Assembly: GCF_004000905.1 (NCBI RefSeq)
Contig: NZ_BIMD01000043.1
Location: 1 to 42,658, forward strand
Direction of reading: 5' to 3'
DNA from: Paenibacillus humicus NBRC 102415
Lineage (GTDB): Bacteria; Bacillota; Bacilli; Paenibacillales; Paenibacillaceae
Length of the DNA stretch: 42,658 nucleotides
Part shown: positions 1-6,626 of the stretch, in pieces
Position numbering within the stretch: the stretch's first letter is position 1
Layout of the letters: every line of letters begins with the position of its first letter
Notes under the pieces: generated by a model
Databases searched by the model: none
Told to the model about the DNA's origin: nothing
What the model saw: only the letters and a program-made list of their open reading frames with translations
Translations under genes and position numbers: made by a program

Positions 1-2060
1 CCTCCGCCGCCGAAGCCTTTTCCGCCGCCCCCGGGGCCGCGGCCTCCGCCGCCGCCGCCAAATCCGCTCGGCGCCGTCGTGACGCCGGACTCGTTGACAT
101 AGGTGACCTTGTCGCCGAGGGTGAAGCTCACGACCTTGGTGCCTACGCTGTAGGCGCCGCTTTCATAGAGGCCATCCTTCTGAGCGGCGTCGGAGCTGCC
201 GCCGGTGCTGATCGTGTAGCTTTCTCCCGCCTTCAGCTCCGGCGCCGAGATGACGATGCTCTGGATCGCCTTGGCCAGGGCGAAGGTCGCGACGGACTTG
301 CCCGCGCTGTCGGCCAGCGTCACCAGCGTGCCGGCCTGGACTTGGGCCGGGAAGGTCATCAAGACAGCGCGCTGGGAGGAGGTCTCGGATGGCGCCTGCG
401 CCATGCCGGAGCTGCCCGCGGCGATCAGCAAGCCTCCGGATTGCTCGAACGTGCCGTCGTAGTCAAGAGCGCCGTTGCCGTCCATCGTCGGCCCGTTCAC
501 GAGCACCGTGCCTCCGGACATCGTGATCGAGCCGTTGGAGTCGAGTCCGTCGCCAGCCGCGTCGACCGTCATATACCCGCCGCTGATGGCCAGCAGGGCG
601 TTGCCTGCCGCCTCGCCGGGGCCTCCCATGCCTCCGCCGCCCTGGCCTGCCTCCATGCTCTCGCTGGAGCCCTCGGAGGCGTTGACGCCGTCGTCGCTGG
701 CGACGATATGGATCTCTCCGTCCGAAATGGCGATGCTGGCGCTCTCCAGCCCTTCATAGCAGCCGGTGATGTTGATCTTCCCGCCGCTGATCGCCAGCGA
801 AGCGTCCGCATGGATGCCGTCGTCACCCGTCGCGATGCTGAAATCTCCCCCGGCAATGGCGACGGCGCCGTTGCTGTGAACGCCGTCATCGGCGGAATCG
901 AGCTTGAACACGCCGCCCGCCACCGAGATGCCTGTCGATGCCTTCAGCCCCTTGGCGCTGGCCGACTCCGTGCCGGCTGCCTCCGTCGTTCCCGACTCCG
1001 TGGCGCTCGGCGTCCGGGCCGACGCATCGCCGGACTGACCTTGCTGCGTGCCGTTCGGATCTTCCGGCATCGTGCCGCCCTGCCCCTGCTGTCCGCCCCA
1101 CTGTGGAGGGCCTTCCTGCTGATGCGGCTCGGCATTGGCGCTGCCGCCGCCGGTGGCGACTTCGAACGAGCCCCCTTCAATCACCAGCGAGCTGGCGGCC
1201 TGAATGCCGTCGTTCTCCGACACGATGGAGAACGTTCCTCCCGCAATCGCCACATAACCTTTGTCGGCATCCGTATCGTTGGTCGACTTGATGCCGTCGC
1301 CGCCGGCCTTCACCGTAATGCTGCCGTCCTTGACCGCGGCCAGATCCTTGCCGACGAGGCCGTCGTCCTTGGACTCCACGGCGATCGTGCCGCTGACAAT
1401 CTTGAGATCGTCCTTGCTCGTGATGCCGTCGTTGTTCAGCGCCGTCACGCTCAGCTTGCCCGTGCCGTTGACCGTCAGGTCATCCTTGCTGTAGATCGCC
1501 GCCGTCGGCGTGTCGTCTGCGGTCGTATAGCTGTCGGCGTACTTCTCGCCGTCGGCCGCCGCATTTTCCGTGCCTTCCTGGAGGGTGAGCACCGTCTTGC
1601 CCGCCGCCTTCACATAGATGGCGGGTCCGCTTGCATTGACGATCTCCGCGCCGTTCAGCACGATATGCACGATGCCGTCGTCCTTCGAATCGACGACAAC
1701 GCCGCCCTCGAGCTTGCCGCTCAGCACATACGTCCCCGCCGCCGTAATGGTCACGGTCCCTCCATCGGCCGCGGCCCCGGAGCCCTCGACGCTGGCGCTT
1801 GCTCCGCTCAGCTTGACCGCGGTCGAGCTCGCCGCGTCCCATGCCGCGGAGATGTCGTCGTCATCGTACTTGACGACATCCGCCAGCTTGAGCCCGGCCA
1901 GCTTGGCGACGGCCGCAGCCGTATTCGCCGAGGCGTTCACGGCCGTGCCGCCGCTTGCATCGGCAGCCGAATCCGTCGAATTCGCATTGCTGCAGCCCGC
2001 AGCCACAAGCGACGACAGGAGAACCAGCGCAGCCAGCTTCGTTTGATAGGGATGTTTCAT
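1..2060 (-). CDS. Beta-helix carbohydrate-binding lipoprotein (Cthe_2159-like), 3' end outside window
   Basis: The frame is open from ATG 2060 to the left edge, giving at least 686 residues with no stop. The N-terminus is a lipoprotein signal: a short basic start, a hydrophobic stretch and LVAAGC with the lipid-acceptor Cys at residue 23. The body (about 45-560) is built of short repeats of the form S-x-DDG-[ILV], for example SKDDGIVH, SENDGIQA, TGDDGIHAD and ASDDGVNAS. These are typical of the right-handed beta-helix, calcium-coordinating carbohydrate-binding family of Cthe_2159 (binds cellulose and pectic acid). A Gln/Gly/Ser-rich insert lies at about 300-372 and a nearly pure Gly tail begins near 660. 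A GAGGT ribosome site precedes the start. It is the third gene of a VTC-DUF4956 operon, 20 bases after the DUF4956 stop. Likely exported and lipid-anchored, binding a polysaccharide or organising a surface matrix. The ligand is unknown, and the true C-terminus is not visible. Confidence 0.82.
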   Translation of the reverse strand, partial: MKHPYQTKLAALVLLSSLVAAGCSNANSTDSAADASGGTAVNASANTAAAVAKLAGLKLADVVKYDDDDISAAWDAASSTAVKLSGASASVEGSGAAADGGTVTITAAGTYVLSGKLEGGVVVDSKDDGIVHIVLNGAEIVNASGPAIYVKAAGKTVLTLQEGTENAAADGEKYADSYTTADDTPTAAIYSKDDLTVNGTGKLSVTALNNDGITSKDDLKIVSGTIAVESKDDGLVGKDLAAVKDGSITVKAGGDGIKSTNDTDADKGYVAIAGGTFSIVSENDGIQAASSLVIEGGSFEVATGGGSANAEPHQQEGPPQWGGQQGQGGTMPEDPNGTQQGQSGDASARTPSATESGTTEAAGTESASAKGLKASTGISVAGGVFKLDSADDGVHSNGAVAIAGGDFSIATGDDGIHADASLAISGGKINITGCYEGLESASIAISDGEIHIVASDDGVNASEGSSESMEAGQGGGGMGGPGEAAGNALLAISGGYMTVDAAGDGLDSNGSITMSGGTVLVNGPTMDGNGALDYDGTFEQSGGLLIAAGSSGMAQAPSETSSQRAVLMTFPAQVQAGTLVTLADSAGKSVATFALAKAIQSIVISAPELKAGESYTISTGGSSDAAQKDGLYESGAYSVGTKVVSFTLGDKVTYVNESGVTTAPSGFGGGGGGRGPGGGGKGFGGG

Positions 2061-2080
2061 CGTCATCGACCTCTTTTCGC

Positions 2081-2761
2081 TTAGTATTCCTGCACGACGG
2101 GACTCATCGTGAGGGTAATGTCCAGATTGCCGTTGCGGGTGCGGACGGCATCGAGAAAGTCCTTCGGGTTCGTTTCCGGCCCCATTTTCACCGAATACAC
2201 GAGTTCATACAGGCTGCCGAGCTCCGTCGTGCGCACCTTCTTGAGCTCATACCCGACGTTGAACTTGCGAAACACTTCGTGGAAAGCTTCTTCATACCCG
2301 AGATTTTCGGGAATCGTCACCTTCAAGGTTTTCATGGCTTCCTTATGGGAGCCGAAGTTCACGAATTTCAGGACGAACATGAGCCCGCACAGGATGATCG
2401 TGAACAGCACCGCGTAGCCGAGAGCCCCGACGCCGCAGGCGAGGCCTGCCGCCATGGAGAACAGGACATAGGAGATGTCCTTGGCATCGCCCGGAGCGCT
2501 GCGGAAGCGGATGATCGAGAAGGCGCCCGCAAGGCTGAAAGCCCTGGCGATATTGCTGCCGATGAGCAGGATGATGATGGCGACGATGACGGGCAGCACG
2601 ATCATCGTGAGCGTGAAGCTCTGCGAGTACGCGGGCTGGGTCCTCATGTAGGTCAGGCTGATGACGGCGCCGACGGCGATGGCGATCAGGACGGTGAGCA
2701 GCGCGTGAGGCAGCGTCAGCGTCGTGTCGGTTGCTGTGGAGGCAAAGATGGATTCGATCAT
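2081..2761 (-). CDS. DUF4956 integral membrane protein
   Basis: A 226-residue protein with about four N-terminal membrane segments (roughly 15-37, 48-68, 97-113, 114-133), a conserved-looking cytosolic loop FSIIRFRSAPGDAKDI near 80-95, and a soluble C-terminal domain (about 140-226). This is the layout of the DUF4956 family, whose function is unknown. DUF4956 genes often sit beside VTC-domain polyphosphate polymerases and CotH or beta-helix surface proteins, as here. The ATG overlaps the TGA of the upstream VTC gene (ATGA), which implies translational coupling. A direct partnership with the VTC protein at the membrane is plausible but inferred. Confidence 0.85.
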   Translation of the reverse strand: MIESIFASTATDTTLTLPHALLTVLIAIAVGAVISLTYMRTQPAYSQSFTLTMIVLPVIVAIIILLIGSNIARAFSLAGAFSIIRFRSAPGDAKDISYVLFSMAAGLACGVGALGYAVLFTIILCGLMFVLKFVNFGSHKEAMKTLKVTIPENLGYEEAFHEVFRKFNVGYELKKVRTTELGSLYELVYSVKMGPETNPKDFLDAVRTRNGNLDITLTMSPVVQEY

Positions 2762-3507
2762 AAAACGATTCTCTCCCTTTCGATCTGCGGTGCGTTTGCA
2801 TGGCGGATGGATTGTTTATATTCGTTGCCGTATTTGGAAAAGCTGGTGCGGTACATGCCGAGCTCCGACAGCAGCTGCGCGAGCCAGACGGGAATCGTCT
2901 TCTGTGCCTTCACTTCCATCAGCCACTGTCCCCGCTCCATCAGCTGCTCCCCGTAATCGCCCTTCTCGAGCAGCAGGTCATGCCGCCGGGAACGGATGTT
3001 CGTGTCGAACGTGATCCGCAGATCGCGGCTCTCCTTGCTGAACATTGCGATCCGGTCGTAGGCCAGATACGTCATCGGCTGCAGCTCGTACCGGCTCAGG
3101 AAATAGTCGATTTCATTCATCACCTGCCGGTTCATTCCTGGCCGCCAGACCGGCTGGCAGCCTGTCCGGACGAATTCGTAGGCTTCGCTCAGCTTCATCG
3201 CCGACCTTCTTTTGTTGACGAGGCCGAACACTTTTTTCTTGAGCTCCAGGTAGACCTTGGCGTCGCTCCCCGGCACCCCGTAAGCGCGGATGCGCAGCTT
3301 CTCCCTGTACTTCGGCTTCGAGAGGCTGGTGCGGATGAGCGAGTGATGCTCGGTATCATAGTAGAGATTGCTGATGGAGTAGAACTTGTCGTCGCGGTTG
3401 TATTCATCGAGCTCCATGTATGCCATCAGGCGGTTGTAGATGCCGTAGAAGGCTTTTGTATCCATCAAATACTTGTTTTCGTACCGGTTGAACACTTCGA
3501 TCGCCAC
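2758..3507 (-). CDS. VTC-domain polyphosphate polymerase-like protein
   Basis: A 249-residue protein that fills a single VTC domain (triphosphate tunnel metalloenzyme fold, related to the catalytic domain of yeast Vtc4). Visible family features are the basic/acidic strands RYENKYLMD (8-16), KPKYREKLRIRAYG (about 64-77), LELKKK, LRITFDTNIRSR and the C-terminal LMEVKAQ, which line the tunnel that binds phosphate and metal. It has no membrane segment or SPX domain. The start is GTG 3507 with an AAAGGGG ribosome site nine bases upstream. First gene of the operon with DUF4956 and the beta-helix lipoprotein. Polyphosphate synthesis is the family activity; in bacteria with this neighbourhood it has not been settled, so the substrate remains open. 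Confidence 0.83.
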   Translation of the reverse strand: MAIEVFNRYENKYLMDTKAFYGIYNRLMAYMELDEYNRDDKFYSISNLYYDTEHHSLIRTSLSKPKYREKLRIRAYGVPGSDAKVYLELKKKVFGLVNKRRSAMKLSEAYEFVRTGCQPVWRPGMNRQVMNEIDYFLSRYELQPMTYLAYDRIAMFSKESRDLRITFDTNIRSRRHDLLLEKGDYGEQLMERGQWLMEVKAQKTIPVWLAQLLSELGMYRTSFSKYGNEYKQSIRHANAPQIERERIVL

Positions 3508-3564
3508 TGGGCAGCGCCCCTTTCCAAGTCATGTCGGGCGATGGCCTCGCCCCTTCATGTCTGT

Positions 3565-3596
3565 AGCTTAGTGGGTCAACCTTTAACGAAACTTAA
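3565..3596 (-). promoter_or_regulatory. Candidate response-regulator site and -10 box for the VTC operon
   Basis: On the minus strand TTAAGTTTCGTTAAAGGTT (3596-3578) holds two TTAA half-sites ten bases apart, the usual arrangement for OmpR/PhoB-type regulators. Seven bases later comes TAAGCT (3570-3565) as a possible -10. The same element, 16 of 19 bases identical and with the same seven-base gap to a -10, stands before the divergent regulator gene. Binding by that regulator is inferred. Confidence 0.55.
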
Positions 3597-3720
3597 ACAA
3601 TTGACGGAGAGGAAAAATAGAATGCTTTGACGTTCAAGGACTTTCCCTTCCACAGACCCTGCCCGTCCAGCGGAATCCGGAATTTTAGGGCTTGGGTGCA
3701 TGTCCGCCCGAATGCTACGA

Positions 3721-3752
3721 TTAAGGTTGATTAAAGGTTCGCTTCCTATAAT
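3721..3752 (+). promoter_or_regulatory. Candidate response-regulator site and promoter of the two-component operon
   Basis: TTAAGGTTGATTAAAGGTT (3721-3739) is followed after seven bases by a perfect TATAAT (3747-3752). The second TTAA half-site covers the place of the -35, so activation by a bound OmpR-type protein is likely. It matches the element at 3578-3596 on the other strand at 16 of 19 positions. Confidence 0.6.
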
Positions 3753-3800
3753 GGGCGTGCAAGGCGGCTTGGAGAGGAAGAGACGGAGGGGACTTGGCTC

Positions 3801-4478
3801 ATGCGCATATTGATAGTCGAAGACGAAGTGCATCTGGCAGAGGCGCTTTCTCAACTATTGAAAAAAAACCATTATTCGGTGGACGTCGTGAACGACGGCC
3901 ACGCGGGACTCGATTACGCGCTCAGCGGCATCTACGATCTGCTTCTGCTGGATATCATGCTTCCCGGCATGGACGGGATGACGCTGCTCAAGGCGATCCG
4001 GGCGGAAGGCATCGCGGCGCCGGTCATCATGCTGACGGCCAAGGGCGAAGTCACGGACAAAATCTCGGGCCTGGACCATGGAGCGGACGATTACATCGCC
4101 AAGCCGTTCAACACCGACGAGCTGCTGGCCCGCATGCGGGCGGCGCTGCGGCGCAAGGGCGAGGTCGTGCCGGAGGACGGGCTGCGGTTCGGCAATATCG
4201 AGCTGAACACCTCGACGCTGAGGCTTTCCTGCCAGGGCAAGGAGCTCAAGCTCATCCTCAAGGAAAGCGAGCTGCTCGAGCTGCTCATCACGCGCAGGTC
4301 GGCCGTGACGTCCAAGGAGCAGATGATCGAGAAGCTGTGGGGCTTCGACTCCGAGGCGGAGCACAACAACGTGGAAGTGTATGTTTCGTTCCTGAGGAAA
4401 AAGCTGGCGTTCCTGGACGCATCGGTCCGCATCAATACGATCCGGGGCGTCGGGTATGTACTGGAGGCGACGGAATGA
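3801..4478 (+). CDS. OmpR/PhoB-family response regulator
   Basis: A 225-residue two-domain regulator. The receiver (1-120) has the acidic pair E7-D8, phospho-acceptor D51 in LLLLDIMLPGMDG, T79 and K101 in AKPF. The C-terminal winged helix (about 127-223) ends in the typical RINTIRGVGYVLE. A GGAGGGG ribosome site lies nine bases before the ATG. Its TGA overlaps the ATG of the histidine kinase (ATGA), so the two are cotranscribed. It faces the VTC operon across 290 bases and both sides carry the same repeat, which suggests that it controls the VTC operon and itself. The signal is unknown; the name cannot be given from sequence alone. Confidence 0.92.
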   Translation: MRILIVEDEVHLAEALSQLLKKNHYSVDVVNDGHAGLDYALSGIYDLLLLDIMLPGMDGMTLLKAIRAEGIAAPVIMLTAKGEVTDKISGLDHGADDYIAKPFNTDELLARMRAALRRKGEVVPEDGLRFGNIELNTSTLRLSCQGKELKLILKESELLELLITRRSAVTSKEQMIEKLWGFDSEAEHNNVEVYVSFLRKKLAFLDASVRINTIRGVGYVLEATE

Positions 4479-5749
4479 TCTTCAATCGGCTGCGCAACCG
4501 GTTCCTGATGATGAACATGGTGATCATCTCGATCATCATGCTCGTCGCCTTCGGGTCCATCTACACGATCACCTATCAGAATACAAGCCATGACATCGAC
4601 ATGGAGCTCGGGCGCGTCTCCGATTTCTTTCATCAAGGAGGTCCCGGCCAAGGCGGCCCCGGCGGCGGCATGAAGACGCCGACGGGCGGCGGTGGCGGCA
4701 GAGGAATGAATCCGCCTCCCGAGCGCTCCGTCTCGTTCGCTCTGCGGACGGATGCGGAGTGGAACCTGCTGGCCAAGGACTCGCGCTTCGACATGGACGA
4801 CGAGTTCTATGAGCTGGCCAAGGAGCGCGCCGTCGCGAATCCGGTCGAGAACGGCCGCTTTACGCTCGACGGCACCGACTGGGCGTACAGCACGCAGCGT
4901 ACCGCGGAAGGCTATACCGTCGTTTACCTGGACGTGACCGCCCAGCAGAAAATTCTCACCACGATGATCTACACGTTCTCTCTGGTCGCTCTCGTCATGC
5001 TCGCCGTCATCTATTTTGTGAGCCGGTACTTCGCAGGCCGCTCCATCGCTCCGGTGCGGGAGGCGTTCGACAAGCAGAAGCGCTTCATCGCCGATGCCTC
5101 GCATGAGCTGAAGACGCCTCTGGCCGTCATCAACACCAACGCCGACGTGCTGCTCGCGAACAGCGACGACACGATCGCCGCTCAAGCCAAGTGGCTGCAT
5201 CACATCAAGTCGGAAACCGAGCGCATGAAGACGCTGACGAACGACCTGCTGTACCTGACCGAGATGGAGGATGCCCGCGACCGGGTGCTCCAGGTTCCGT
5301 TCAACCTGAGCGAAGCGGTGGAAAGCGTCATTTTGACGATGGAGGCGGTCATCTACGAAAAGGACCTGGAATTCTCGTATGAGATTCAGCCCGGCCTGAC
5401 TGCCGTCGGCAGCAGCGAGCAGATCCGCCAGGTCGTCATGATCCTGTTGGACAACGCCGTGAAATACACCAACAAAAAAGGCTCCATCAACGTCGAGTTG
5501 ATGAAGCAGCATAACCAGATTCAGTTGAAGGTGTCCAATACCGGGGATGGAATCCCCCCCGAGCATCTGGAGAAAATATTCGACCGCTTTTACCGGGTCG
5601 ACGCCTCCCGCTCCCGCAGCGGCGGCGGCTACGGGCTGGGGCTGGCGATCGCGAGGTCGATCTTGGAGCAGCATGGGGGACGGATCTGGGCGAAGAGCGA
5701 GCCCGGCAGCTCGACGTCCTTTTATTTCATGGTGCCCTCCGTTTTTTAA
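4475..5749 (+). CDS. Sensor histidine kinase with Gly/Pro-rich extracellular segment
   Basis: A 424-residue membrane kinase. Membrane segments lie at about 13-33 and 162-183 and enclose an extracytoplasmic domain of about 125 residues. That domain starts with a low-complexity Gly/Pro-rich patch (about 55-82) and continues with a folded-looking part (83-158). There is no clear HAMP domain. The HisKA box FIADASHELKTPL has H210. The HATPase domain has the N box LLDNAVKYTN, the DRFYRVDASRSRSGG segment and GLGLAIA. It overlaps the response regulator gene by four bases. The ATG at 4475 is taken because longer frames run through the regulator gene. Presumed to sense something at the cell surface made or bound by the divergent operon; this is inferred. 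Confidence 0.9.
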   Translation: MIFNRLRNRFLMMNMVIISIIMLVAFGSIYTITYQNTSHDIDMELGRVSDFFHQGGPGQGGPGGGMKTPTGGGGGRGMNPPPERSVSFALRTDAEWNLLAKDSRFDMDDEFYELAKERAVANPVENGRFTLDGTDWAYSTQRTAEGYTVVYLDVTAQQKILTTMIYTFSLVALVMLAVIYFVSRYFAGRSIAPVREAFDKQKRFIADASHELKTPLAVINTNADVLLANSDDTIAAQAKWLHHIKSETERMKTLTNDLLYLTEMEDARDRVLQVPFNLSEAVESVILTMEAVIYEKDLEFSYEIQPGLTAVGSSEQIRQVVMILLDNAVKYTNKKGSINVELMKQHNQIQLKVSNTGDGIPPEHLEKIFDRFYRVDASRSRSGGGYGLGLAIARSILEQHGGRIWAKSEPGSSTSFYFMVPSVF

Positions 5750-5847
5750 GCTTTCGAACATCCAAATCCAAGGCCGTCTTCCCCGTGCACAATGAGGTGG
5801 AATGACGGTGCGTAGCGCTCTCTATGACTGAATCAGAAAGCCATGCC

Positions 5848-5893
5848 AAAAACGCAGGAAGCGTCTCGAAAGAGCGCCTCCTGCGTTTTTTCT
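5848..5893. terminator. Bidirectional intrinsic terminator
   Basis: A long stem, AACGCAGGAAGCG pairing with CGCCTCCTGCGTT around an eight- to ten-base loop, flanked by an A run on the left and a T run on the right. It lies between the converging kinase gene (+) and the flavin-binding protein gene (-) and can serve both. Confidence 0.85.
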
Positions 5894-5907
5894 TTTCCAT
5901 CCCTGCG

Positions 5908-6396
5908 TCAGTTCAATTCCACCGTCTTGTTCAAATCCATATGCTCCTGCTTGCCCGTCATCTTCTTGAACAGCTGGGTCACCATCTTGGCCTTGCTGCC
6001 GGTTTCCCAGTATTCCGCCGTCTCGGCCTTCACCTTGATCAGCACCAGATCCGGATCGTCGCTCGACATGCCGAGCAGCTTCTCGTAGGTCGGATTCCAG
6101 ATCTCCTTAATCTTGGCCCGGTCGTTCACCAGCTCGGCTTCGCCGCGGACCGACACATACGATTTGCCGACGTAGGCGACGTTGACGTTGCGATTATGCT
6201 GAAGCTCCTCGAACTTGTCCGTTTCCTTTGTGGTGATGAACCACAGGTCTCCGTCGAACTCGACCTCCTGGGTCTGCATCGGACGGGACACCAGACCTTC
6301 GTCCGTTACCGTCGTGAGCATCGCGATATCGATTCCTTTGATCAGATCCCGGACCTTCTCGACAGCCTCTTGGCTTGCGGTATGTTGATTCGACAT
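5908..6396 (-). CDS. Pyridoxamine 5'-phosphate oxidase family protein (general stress protein 26-like)
   Basis: A 162-residue protein of the split-barrel flavin-binding fold. It begins with a helix and the strand IAMLTTVTDEGLVSRPM (about 23-39), then DGDLWFITTKETDKFEEL and NVNVAYVGKSYVSVRGEAELV, the pattern of the YdaG/GS26 group. It ends WETGSKAKMVTQLFKKMTG, typical of this subgroup. It probably binds FMN or F420-like flavin; the substrate is unknown. The start at 6396 is preferred over the ATG at 6414 because GAGGTGACC stands six to eight bases before it. Single gene, convergent with the kinase gene. Confidence 0.85.
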   Translation of the reverse strand: MSNQHTASQEAVEKVRDLIKGIDIAMLTTVTDEGLVSRPMQTQEVEFDGDLWFITTKETDKFEELQHNRNVNVAYVGKSYVSVRGEAELVNDRAKIKEIWNPTYEKLLGMSSDDPDLVLIKVKAETAEYWETGSKAKMVTQLFKKMTGKQEHMDLNKTVELN

Positions 6397-6626
6397 GCTG
6401 GTCACCTCATTCATTTAGTTTGATTTCCGTTGCTGCTCCGACAAGCGGATTCGGCCTGCACTCTACAAGCCTTCCCAAGTGATATCTTCTTAAACGAAAT
6501 GAAGGACAGCCAAACCAGCCGTCTCCCCCGCTGCATGGAAGGATTTACATCCTTTTGGATATGCAATAGACTTTACGAGAACCTCATTTACATATTCTTA
6601 ACCATTCAAAAGGAGAGATTCCTACC

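Noticed and set aside
342-2084. Very long plus-strand frame (580 residues) over the lipoprotein gene
   Set aside because: It is the shadow of the GC-rich minus-strand lipoprotein gene. The translation is rich in Arg/His/Ala without any domain, while the minus frame has a signal, lipobox and DDG repeats.
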